Assembly: GCA_046728075.1 (NCBI GenBank)
Contig: JBKPDV010000165.1
Coordinates: 1-11,032, forward strand
From: JBKPDV01 sp046728075
GTDB lineage: Bacteria > Acidobacteriota > Thermoanaerobaculia > UBA5066 > Gp7-AA6
Reading direction: 5' to 3'
Length of the DNA: 11,032 bases
The notes under the pieces are model-generated. The model was not told the DNA's origin. It made no database searches and saw only the letters and a program-made list of their open reading frames with translations. Position numbers and translations under genes: made by a program. This document shows positions 1 to 6,321 of this stretch, piece after piece. Position 1 is the stretch's first letter. The number at the start of each line of letters is the position of its first letter.

Positions 1-739
1 CCTTGCGAGCCAGAGGTGTCATCTTCCCGTAGAGCTCCGCCAGAGTCTTCCCCGTGAATCCCGTTCCGACCTTCCCGACGTAGACCAGATCCGTTCCCCG
101 GTAGGCGCCGAGCAACAGAGCTCCGAAATAGGGACGCGTTCCGCCGGGCGGCGTGAATCCGCCGATCACGAACTCATCCTCCTGATGGACCTTGACCTTG
201 AGCCAGTAACGGGTACGACCCTCGACGTAGGGCGCCGACGAATCCTTGCCGACCATCCCCTCGAAACCCTTTTTGCGGGCCACTCGATAGGCCTCGAGCC
301 CGTTGGCGGCGAGCCGTCGCGACGCGAAGAGGCGATCCGTTTTTCCGATCGCCTCTTCGAGGGCGGCGCGGCGCTCGGGCAGAGGCCGCTCGCGCAGGTC
401 TTTGCCCTTTCGATAGAGACAGTCGAAGACCGCGTAGACGTGCGGGACCTCGCCCTGCTGGAGCAGCTGAAAGCGCGAGACGAGATGGCTGTCGAACGCC
501 ACGACCTCTCCATCGAGAAGCAGCGTCGCGTCCGGAAGCCCTCCGATGGCGCGCGCGACCTCGGAAAAGGTCTCCGTTCGGTCCTTCGCGTTGCGCGTGT
601 AGAGCGTGACCTTCTTGCCTTCCTTGTAGGCGAGAATCCGATAGCCATCGTACTTCTCTTCGTAGACCCAGCCTTTCCGATGAAAGGGCTCGTCCACCAG
701 CGTGGCGAGCATCGGCTGGACGCGGAAGGGAATCTTCAC
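1..739 (-). CDS. ligD: ATP-dependent DNA ligase, LigD-type ligase domain (partial, C-terminus beyond window)
   Basis: This gene probably seals nicks during non-homologous end joining, using ATP to adenylate an active-site lysine. Reading from a GTG at 739 gives 246 codons with no stop before the left edge. The nucleotidyltransferase motifs are in order: motif I EKYDGYR (residues 28-34, nucleophile Lys29), RNAKD (49-53), LDGEVV (75-80), VFDCLY (104-109), motif IV EGMVGK (160-165) and motif V WLKVKV (179-184). The start of the OB-fold domain follows (about 187-246, including GKVGTGF). The GTG start overlaps the stop of the phosphoesterase gene by four bases (GTGA, 736-739), so translation is probably coupled. 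An internal ATG at residue 10 is less likely because it loses the conserved FRVQPML start. The polymerase domain of full-length LigD is not seen; it could lie beyond the edge, fused or separate. Function is confident from the motifs; the full length is unknown. Confidence 0.93.
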   Translation of the reverse strand, partial: MKIPFRVQPMLATLVDEPFHRKGWVYEEKYDGYRILAYKEGKKVTLYTRNAKDRTETFSEVARAIGGLPDATLLLDGEVVAFDSHLVSRFQLLQQGEVPHVYAVFDCLYRKGKDLRERPLPERRAALEEAIGKTDRLFASRRLAANGLEAYRVARKKGFEGMVGKDSSAPYVEGRTRYWLKVKVHQEDEFVIGGFTPPGGTRPYFGALLLGAYRGTDLVYVGKVGTGFTGKTLAELYGKMTPLARK

Positions 740-1434
740 TTATTCGAGTGCCAAACCGACTTCTTCCCTTTCCTGGCCGGTTTGATGAGCTTCGGGTTGG
801 ACAGAAGCCTTCGCAGCTCCTCGGGCGGGTCGCCGCTCGCCGCTTTTTCCATGTCCCCGCCTTCGTCGCGCGCGATCTCGACCAAGAGACGCTTGGAGAC
901 CACCGACCGCGGCTGGGTCTCTGCGATGTCCTCCTCGCTCGCGAACTCGTCGCGATGCTTGATCAGGAGCCAGCTCGGCCGCTTTTCTCCCCCGCGCGGC
1001 TTCAGGCGCACGAGCACCCAGGAGCCGTGAAGCTTCTTACCCTTGAGGGTGAACTTCAGGTCCCCTTTCTTGAGCGAGGCATCCACATCGGGCACCTCGG
1101 GTTTCCAGGTGCCCTCGTCCCAGATCATCACGGTTCCGCCGCCGTATTCCCCTTCCGGAATGACGCCTTCGAACTTCGCGTAGGCGAGCGGGTGGTCTTC
1201 GACCTGCATGGCCATGCGCTTGACCCCCGGGTCGAGCGCCGGCCCTTTCGGAACCGCCCAGGAGAGCAGCACTCCTTTCCACTCGAGCCGGAAGTCGTAG
1301 TGCAGATGGGAGGCCCGGTGCTTCTGGATCACGTAGACCAGCGCCTTCTCGCGCCGCGGGCGCTCCTTCTTCTCTCCCGAAGGCTCCGGAGTGACCTTGA
1401 AGCGACGCTTACGGCGATATTCCTCTAGCGGCAT
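736..1434 (-). CDS. ligD: Stand-alone LigD 3'-phosphoesterase (PE) domain protein
   Basis: A 232-residue homologue of the LigD 3'-phosphoesterase, which trims 3'-phosphate or 3'-ribonucleotide ends before ligation in bacterial end joining. The N-terminus (YRRKRRF..TPEPSG, residues 6-20) is the usual PE lead-in. The metal-binding and catalytic residues known from Pseudomonas LigD are all present with a constant offset of three: His39, His45, Asp47, Arg49 (HYDFRLE), Lys63 (SWAVPKGP), Arg73, Glu79 and His81 (VEDHPL). The family signature IPEGEYGGGTV..WDEGTW (92-110) and HGSWVLVRL (about 135-143) follow. The last 60 or so residues are basic and variable. In many bacteria this domain is fused to polymerase and ligase modules; here it is separate and overlaps the downstream ligase gene by GTGA. 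No clear Shine-Dalgarno precedes the ATG at 1434, and no other in-frame ATG or GTG lies just upstream. Confidence 0.94.
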   Translation of the reverse strand: MPLEEYRRKRRFKVTPEPSGEKKERPRREKALVYVIQKHRASHLHYDFRLEWKGVLLSWAVPKGPALDPGVKRMAMQVEDHPLAYAKFEGVIPEGEYGGGTVMIWDEGTWKPEVPDVDASLKKGDLKFTLKGKKLHGSWVLVRLKPRGGEKRPSWLLIKHRDEFASEEDIAETQPRSVVSKRLLVEIARDEGGDMEKAASGDPPEELRRLLSNPKLIKPARKGKKSVWHSNK

Positions 1435-1469
1435 GACGATGGCTTTTGCAAGGCGAATGCCCCTCTGTT

Positions 1470-1554
1470 CGACAGTCGACAGCTGACAGTCGACAGTTGG
1501 AGACTAGCCTAGGCGCAATGCCGTTTCGACTGTCGACTGTCGACTGTTGACTGT
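1470..1554. repeat. Facing arrays of four heptamers forming an imperfect inverted repeat
   Basis: The left array is CGACAGT, CGACAGC, TGACAGT, CGACAGT (1470-1497). The right array is CGACTGT three times and then TGACTGT (1527-1554). The right array is the reverse complement type of the left, so the two halves can pair over roughly 28 bases with a few mismatches, around a 29-base centre that contains the palindrome GCCTAGGC (1507-1514). The element fills most of the gap between the divergent ligD unit and the DUF2298 operon. It could be a dispersed repeat of this genome, a hairpin or cruciform, or a multi-site operator; the sequence alone does not decide. Confidence 0.85.
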
Positions 1555-1566
1555 AAACTCTTTCCA

Positions 1567-4011
1567 ATGCGCGACATCCTGGCCTGGATCCTTACCGTCG
1601 AGATCGTCGGGCTGGCGGTGCTCCCCCTTCTGCGCCGTTTCTTCGGTAATCGACTCGATGCCGCGCTCCTTTCGAGAACGGTCGGCCTTGCCGTGGTCGG
1701 TTACGTCAGCTGGTTCATCGCATACGGAGTCGGGTTGTTCTCGGTCCAGACGTTCTTCTTCTCCCGACCCACACTCTTCCTCGCGCTGGTTTTCGTCGCG
1801 GTCCTTTCCTACCGAGTCCACCGTCGCCAGCGTGCGGATGAGGGCGCGAAGCCCTTCTGGGGATTGGAGGAAACGCGCGCCGCCTGGTATTTCTGGATCC
1901 CGGTCGCGATCTTTCTCCTCATCCGGGCGGCCGTTCCCGAGGTCATCGGTCAGGAGAAGTTCATGGACCTCGCCTTTCTGAACTCCCTGACGCGCAACGC
2001 AGCGATGCCCCCGCTCGACCCCTGGTTCGCCTTGCGCTCGATCCCCTACTATTACTGGGGATATCTGCTCGCGGCGGGTTTGACGAAAGGACTCGGCTGC
2101 TCGACGTTCTATTCGTACAATCTCGCGGTCGCCACCTTCGCGGGCTTCGCGTTTGCTCCCGCGGCGGCGCTCGGGTTCCGCCTCTCGGGCGGCCGCCGGG
2201 CCGCCGCCGTCGGGGCCGGATTCGGCGCCGTCTTCGCGGGGAACCTCGCGGGAGCGCTCGACGCCTGGCGAGCGCCGTTCTCCGACGCGTTCAACTATTT
2301 CGCCGCTTCCCGCGTCATTGGAGGCGACGCGACGATCAACGAATTCCCTTTCTTTACGTTCTTTCAGGCAGACCTCCACCCGCACCTGCTCGCGTTCCCT
2401 TTCTTCATCGCTGCCTTCGCGCTCGGCCACCGCTTCATCGAGATGCCGGAGCCGCCGCCGGGCCCCCGACTCTGGCTGCGCCGGTTCGCTCCGATTCTGC
2501 TCGTCGCTCTCGTGGCGGGAACCGCCATCGCGGCGAACAAGTGGAACGCCCCGGCGATCGGACTGCTGCTTCTGTACTGCTCTGCCGCGCGCCTCATCCC
2601 GTCGTCCGAAAGACGCGACCCCTTCGTCGTTCTCTTCGGATTCCTCATCGTTCTGGTGGCGACCCCCATCGCCTATGGCCTCCTCCAGGTCCTGGCCTCC
2701 GTCGTCTCGCCGGACTTGAAGAACGGAATGATCCCGGCACTGGGAGTCGTGGCTCTTCTTCTCTGGCTTTGGCCGCAGATCGCGACGCCGGAGAGAAGCC
2801 CCCTGCGGACAGGGGCGGCGATCGGGGTCCTTTTCGCGCTTCTCCTGGTCACAACGTTCGCTCTCTTTCGCCCTTATGAGCAGACCTACCATCTTCCCTT
2901 CCGCGGGATCGATCGGACGTCGCAGACTTCGGGGCTGATGGAGTTTCTCGGGGTCTGGGGACTCTTCTTCGCCGTTCTCGTTCCGGCGCTCTGGCCAAGG
3001 CTCGAGCCCTCCGACGAAGCGGGCCGGCGCGGCGCGGGATTCTTCCTCGCCGTCCTGGCATTCGTGGCACTCGCGGCCGCCTTTTTCGTGCGCGCCAAGC
3101 CCGTCGGGAACGCCGCGCCTCTGCCGACTCCCGCTCTTCTGCCGCTTCTCTTTCTCGGCGGTCTGGCAGCCCGGGAAGCCTGGCGGCAATGGCGAGAGGA
3201 CGGCGCGACGGCGCTCTCCTCGGCGCAATTCTTCTCCCTTTTTCTGGTCGCGCTGGGCCTCGCGATCATCGCCGGCTGCGAGTTCGTGTATTTCCGCGAC
3301 GCCTACGGCGATCGTCTTCAGCGAATGAACACGATCTTCAAGTTTTACCATCAGGCGTGGCCGCTGCTGGCGATCGCAGCCGCCGTGGTCGCCGAGCGGC
3401 GCTGGCGGGAAGCGGGAAGCGGCCGGCGCGCGTGGCTCTTCCGCGTCTCCGTGGCGGCTGCCTGCCTGCTCGCCCTCTTTTATCCGGTCGAAGCGGCCGC
3501 TCAGCGAATCCGCCAGCACGAGGGCCGCTGGACGCTGGAATCCCACTCCGCTCTCGTCCGGCGTAACCGGGGGGACGCGGCCGCGATCGACTGGCTGCGG
3601 CAGCGGCCTGGCGCGAATCTCGTCCTGCTGGAGGCGACCGGAGACCCCTACAGTGAGTTTGCGCGCATCTCGAGCCACACCGGCATTCCGACGGTGCTCG
3701 GCTGGGCCAACCACGAGTCTCTCTGGAGAGAGAATGATCCGGAGATCGCGGCCCGCGCGAACGCGATCCGGACGTTCTTCGGCACGCAGGACGCTTCCAC
3801 CGCGTATGCCTTCCTCCGAAAATACCGTGTCACCCACGTCGTGATCGGAGAGTTCGAATCCCGCACCTATCCCGAGGCGGAGGCCGTCACGGCGTTCCCC
3901 TTCTTGAGACCGGCGTTCCCGGGCGCAACTTCGATCTTCCAGGTCGTGCTGCCCCCGTCGGAAGGGTCGGTGCCTCCGTCGGCAGGGTCACCGCCAGGAG
4001 AGTCTCGGTGA
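1567..4011 (+). CDS. DUF2298 multi-spanning membrane protein, predicted GT-C-type glycosyltransferase
   Basis: An 814-residue inner-membrane protein of the DUF2298 family (TIGR03662, first described in Chloroflexi and archaea), thought to be a GT-C-like glycosyltransferase using a lipid-linked sugar. Family hallmarks are GQEKFMDLAFLNSL (128-141), DPWFA...PYYYWGY (151-166), EFPFFTFFQADLHPHL (259-274), the FRDAYGDRLQRMNTIFKFY segment (576-594) and a C-terminal soluble domain with GWANHESLWR (712-721). Many hydrophobic helices lie between these, ending near residue 640. The conserved acidic residues and the ADLHPHL motif are the likely active-site region, by inference from family conservation. 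The tail (797-814) is Pro/Ser/Gly-rich and encoded by two imperfect 21-nt repeats. No Shine-Dalgarno is obvious before ATG 1567, which lies 12 bases after the heptamer array, so a leaderless start is possible. The stop overlaps the next start by GTGA (4008-4011). The family call is firm; the substrate is unknown. Confidence 0.9.
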   Translation: MRDILAWILTVEIVGLAVLPLLRRFFGNRLDAALLSRTVGLAVVGYVSWFIAYGVGLFSVQTFFFSRPTLFLALVFVAVLSYRVHRRQRADEGAKPFWGLEETRAAWYFWIPVAIFLLIRAAVPEVIGQEKFMDLAFLNSLTRNAAMPPLDPWFALRSIPYYYWGYLLAAGLTKGLGCSTFYSYNLAVATFAGFAFAPAAALGFRLSGGRRAAAVGAGFGAVFAGNLAGALDAWRAPFSDAFNYFAASRVIGGDATINEFPFFTFFQADLHPHLLAFPFFIAAFALGHRFIEMPEPPPGPRLWLRRFAPILLVALVAGTAIAANKWNAPAIGLLLLYCSAARLIPSSERRDPFVVLFGFLIVLVATPIAYGLLQVLASVVSPDLKNGMIPALGVVALLLWLWPQIATPERSPLRTGAAIGVLFALLLVTTFALFRPYEQTYHLPFRGIDRTSQTSGLMEFLGVWGLFFAVLVPALWPRLEPSDEAGRRGAGFFLAVLAFVALAAAFFVRAKPVGNAAPLPTPALLPLLFLGGLAAREAWRQWREDGATALSSAQFFSLFLVALGLAIIAGCEFVYFRDAYGDRLQRMNTIFKFYHQAWPLLAIAAAVVAERRWREAGSGRRAWLFRVSVAAACLLALFYPVEAAAQRIRQHEGRWTLESHSALVRRNRGDAAAIDWLRQRPGANLVLLEATGDPYSEFARISSHTGIPTVLGWANHESLWRENDPEIAARANAIRTFFGTQDASTAYAFLRKYRVTHVVIGEFESRTYPEAEAVTAFPFLRPAFPGATSIFQVVLPPSEGSVPPSAGSPPGESR
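3955..3996 (+). repeat. Two imperfect 21-nt tandem repeats at the 3' end of the DUF2298 gene
   Basis: Unit one (3955-3975) and unit two (3976-3996) both begin CCGTCGG and share AGGGTC in the middle, differing mainly in the last seven bases. They encode the low-complexity Pro/Ser/Gly tail of the DUF2298 protein, and the second unit ends at the Shine-Dalgarno of the following gene. They look like a local duplication and probably have no separate function. Confidence 0.6.
3996..4000 (+). promoter_or_regulatory. Ribosome binding site for the DprE1-like gene
   Basis: AGGAG lies seven bases before the GTG at 4008, inside the end of the DUF2298 gene, and supports that GTG as the start. A competing signal exists: GGAG at 4091-4094 lies six bases before an in-frame ATG at 4101, which would give a protein 31 residues shorter that begins just before the conserved LSGWGR segment. 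Both starts may be used. Confidence 0.6.
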
Positions 4012-5450
4012 CGTTCCACTCCGCCGGGGGAAAGGCGGACGCGCGGCTTCCGGCGTCCCCGGCCCCTGGTCGTCTCACCGGTGCCCTGATGGAGCCTTCG
4101 ATGGTCCGCTCGCTTTCTGGATGGGGCCGGTTTCCGGTGGAGACCTGCCGAGTCTTCCGTCCCGAGAAACGTTCGAGCCTGGAAGAAATCCTCGCCTCCG
4201 ACGTGGAGCCCTCTTACATTGCTCGAGGGCTCGGACGGAGTTATGGCGACGCGGCGCTCAATCACCATGGCGGGGTGATCTCGTTCGAGCGTTTGAACCG
4301 CCTGATCGCGTTCGATCCGGCAACCGGCGTTCTGGAGTGCGAGGCGGGCGTAACGCTCGCGGAGATCCTGGAGCTCGCCGTGCCTCGCGGTTACTACCTG
4401 CCGGTCACGCCGGGGACCAAGTTCGTCACGCTCGGAGGCGCCATCGCCAACGACATCCATGGCAAGAATCATCACCGGGTGGGGACCCTTTCGAATTTTG
4501 TCCTGGACTTCCGCCTTCAGACGCCGCAAGGAGAAGTGATCACGTGCTCTCCCCGGCAGAACACGGATGTGTTTTGGGCAACGGTCGGAGGCCTGGGATT
4601 GACCGGCCTGATCGTCAGCACCCGCCTCCGCCTGCAACCGATCGCGACGGCCTATGTGCTCGTGGATTTTCTGAAGGTCTCCCATTTCGAAGAGGCCCTC
4701 GCGGCGATGGCCGAGTCGGACCACTTGTACGAGTTCTCCGTCGCCTGGATCGACTGCCTCGCGAGGGGAAAGGCGCTCGGCCGATCGATTCTCATGCGGG
4801 CGAACCCGGCGACGCCGGAAGATCTCCCGGCCGGATCGGGGGATCCTCTTTCGCCGGACCCGCGCCCCAAACGCTGGATCCCTTTCGATTTTCCGTCGGG
4901 ACTCCTGAACACAGCGACCGTAGGCGCGTTCAACTCCCTTTTCTACCGGATCCATCGGACGGCCTCGGGTGTGCTCGTCGATCTCGACCGTTTCTTCTAC
5001 CCGCTCGATTCCATCCAGGATTGGAATCGGATGTACGGGCGCCGCGGCTTCGTCCAGTATCAGCTCGTCTTTCCTGTGGAGACGAGCCGGGCGGGCCTCA
5101 CCGAAGTGCTGGAGCGAGTCAGCGCGTCCGGGCGCGGATCGTTTCTGGGAGTGCTCAAAAGGTTCGGAGACGCCAACGCCGGGGTGCTCTCCTTCCCCTT
5201 CCCCGGCTACACGCTCGCTCTTGATCTCCCTGTCGGCGACGGACTGGTTCCATTTCTGAGGGACCTCGACACTGTCCTTCTCCGCCACGGGGGACGCGTC
5301 TACCCGGCCAAGGACGCGGTTACGACGCGGGAGAGCTTTGCGGCGATGTACCCGCGGGTCGAGGAGTTCCGCGCGATCAAGGCGCGGCTCGACCCGAAGA
5401 ATGGTCTCTCTTCCTCGCTGGCCCGCCGCGTCGGCATCGTACCCTCATGA
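4008..5450 (+). CDS. dprE1: DprE1-like FAD-dependent polyprenyl-phosphoryl-ribose 2'-oxidase
   Basis: A 480-residue homologue of DprE1, which oxidises the 2'-OH of decaprenyl-phosphoryl-ribose to a keto sugar, the first half of the epimerisation to the arabinose donor. The N-terminal FAD-binding domain shows LSGWGR, ARGLGRSYGD (72-81), LPVTPGTKFVTLGGAIANDIHG and the HGKNHH motif (His151-His156), then DVFWATVGGLGLTGLI. The C-terminal substrate domain follows DprE1 closely: FYPLDSIQDWNRMYGRRGF, SFLGVLKRFGD, LSFPFPGY and YPAKDAVTT (Lys435, matching the active-site lysine 418 of the M. tuberculosis enzyme), then MYPRVEEF. The position equal to Cys387 of the mycobacterial enzyme is Ala404. Length is close to the family norm if translation starts at ATG 4101; the GTG at 4008 adds 31 poorly conserved residues. 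The stop overlaps dprE2 by ATGA. A related sugar-lipid oxidase with another substrate cannot be excluded. Confidence 0.92.
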   Translation: MTFHSAGGKADARLPASPAPGRLTGALMEPSMVRSLSGWGRFPVETCRVFRPEKRSSLEEILASDVEPSYIARGLGRSYGDAALNHHGGVISFERLNRLIAFDPATGVLECEAGVTLAEILELAVPRGYYLPVTPGTKFVTLGGAIANDIHGKNHHRVGTLSNFVLDFRLQTPQGEVITCSPRQNTDVFWATVGGLGLTGLIVSTRLRLQPIATAYVLVDFLKVSHFEEALAAMAESDHLYEFSVAWIDCLARGKALGRSILMRANPATPEDLPAGSGDPLSPDPRPKRWIPFDFPSGLLNTATVGAFNSLFYRIHRTASGVLVDLDRFFYPLDSIQDWNRMYGRRGFVQYQLVFPVETSRAGLTEVLERVSASGRGSFLGVLKRFGDANAGVLSFPFPGYTLALDLPVGDGLVPFLRDLDTVLLRHGGRVYPAKDAVTTRESFAAMYPRVEEFRAIKARLDPKNGLSSSLARRVGIVPS

Positions 5451-6229
5451 CGGGTGAGCCGGCCCCGACGGGGCTGCCCGCGGCGGCACGCCGGACCGTC
5501 CTGATCCTGGGAGCGACGTCGTCCCTGGCCCGGGGCGTGGCCGCAGAGCTCGCGCGGCGGCGCTACGAGCTCCTGCTCGCCGGACGAGACCGGGAGGAGC
5601 TCGAGGCCGTCGCGACCGATCTTGCCCTGCGTCATGGCGTGCGCGTGGAGAGCCGTCCCTTCGACGCCCTGGCCCTCGATACTCATGGTGTCTTCGTCGA
5701 GGACTGTCGCAAGGCATCGGAAGATTCTCTGGTCGGAGTCGTGCTCTGCTTCGGCTACCAGGGAGATCAGGCAGTCGCGGAAAAGGACATTCGCGAGGCT
5801 CGGCGGATCCTCGACACGAATCTGCTCGGGGCTGTGTCCATCCTGAGCCTTTTCGCCGCCTACTTCGAAGGCAGGCGCGACGGCTTCCTGTGCGCCCTTT
5901 CCTCCGTCGCCGGAGACCGCGGGCGCAGAAGCAACTACATTTACGGCGCCGCCAAGGCCGGGCTAACCGTTTTTCTTCAGGGCCTTCGCAATCGGCTCTC
6001 CAGCTCCGGCGTCCGCGTCGTCACGATCAAGCCGGGCTTCGTCGACACGCCGATGACCTATGGCCGGTCGGGTCTCTTTCTCGTCGCGTCGCCGGAGAAG
6101 GCGGGGAAACGGATCGTGGAGGCTGTCCTCGGGGGAAAGGACGAAAGCTACGTGCCCGGATTCTGGCGGCCCGTGATGTTTCTCGTTCGGTCGATTCCGG
6201 AACGGATCTTCAAGAGGATGCGATGGTGA
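5447..6229 (+). CDS. dprE2: DprE2-like short-chain dehydrogenase, keto-sugar reductase partner of DprE1
   Basis: A 260-residue short-chain dehydrogenase/reductase that would reduce the 2-keto intermediate made by DprE1, giving polyprenyl-phosphoryl-arabinose or a similar epimer. The Rossmann start is VLILGATSSLA (18-28), in place of the GGTSEIG of mycobacterial DprE2. The active-site set is Asn125, Ser153, Tyr166 and Lys170 (YGAAK), followed by KPGFVDTPM (195-203). The C-terminus (RPVMFLVRSIPERIFKRM) closely matches the DprE2 tail, which separates it from generic SDRs. It begins inside the stop of dprE1 (ATGA, 5447-5450) with no visible Shine-Dalgarno of its own, so expression is probably coupled. 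The dprE1-dprE2 adjacency is itself strong support. The exact sugar substrate is inferred. Confidence 0.9.
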   Translation: MTGEPAPTGLPAAARRTVLILGATSSLARGVAAELARRRYELLLAGRDREELEAVATDLALRHGVRVESRPFDALALDTHGVFVEDCRKASEDSLVGVVLCFGYQGDQAVAEKDIREARRILDTNLLGAVSILSLFAAYFEGRRDGFLCALSSVAGDRGRRSNYIYGAAKAGLTVFLQGLRNRLSSSGVRVVTIKPGFVDTPMTYGRSGLFLVASPEKAGKRIVEAVLGGKDESYVPGFWRPVMFLVRSIPERIFKRMRW

Positions 6230-6321
6230 ACGTCGCTTCCGGTCGCTCGGGACCTGCGCCTTTCGACGCACCGGAACACGTCGCGCACTCAAAAGCCTGG
6301 CCGCTCGGCATCTTTGCGTGA
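6223..6321 (+). CDS. Possible 32-residue bridging ORF between dprE2 and the GT-C gene
   Basis: An open frame starting at ATG 6223 (or GTG 6226) and ending at TGA 6319-6321 fills the otherwise empty gap. With the GTG start it overlaps the dprE2 stop by GTGA (6226-6229), and its stop overlaps the next gene's start by GTGA (6318-6321). GAGGA at 6214-6218 lies seven bases before the GTG. The peptide (about MVNVASGRSGPAPFDAPEHV plus 12 more residues) has no membrane segment and matches nothing I recognise. It may be a true small protein, a translated coupling leader that carries ribosomes to the GT-C start, or chance in GC-rich DNA. Confidence 0.35.
   Translation: MVNVASGRSGPAPFDAPEHVAHSKAWPLGIFA

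Noticed and set aside
185..1428. Plus-strand open frames opposite the two ligD genes
   Set aside because: The minus-strand frames have complete catalytic motifs of the phosphoesterase and the ligase; the plus-strand products have none.
1547..1559. TTGACT and TAAACT near the DUF2298 start as promoter boxes
   Set aside because: They overlap each other instead of being about 17 bases apart, and no matching partner box is found at the correct spacing.
1504..3837. Long open frame on the minus strand (777 codons) opposite the DUF2298 gene
   Set aside because: Its product is rich in Arg, Glu, Gly and Asp with no fold-like pattern, as expected opposite a GC-rich gene; the plus-strand frame carries clear family motifs.
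3867..5288. Long open frame on the minus strand opposite the DprE1-like gene
   Set aside because: Low-complexity, highly charged product and no recognisable motif; it is the antisense shadow of an unmistakable DprE1 homologue.
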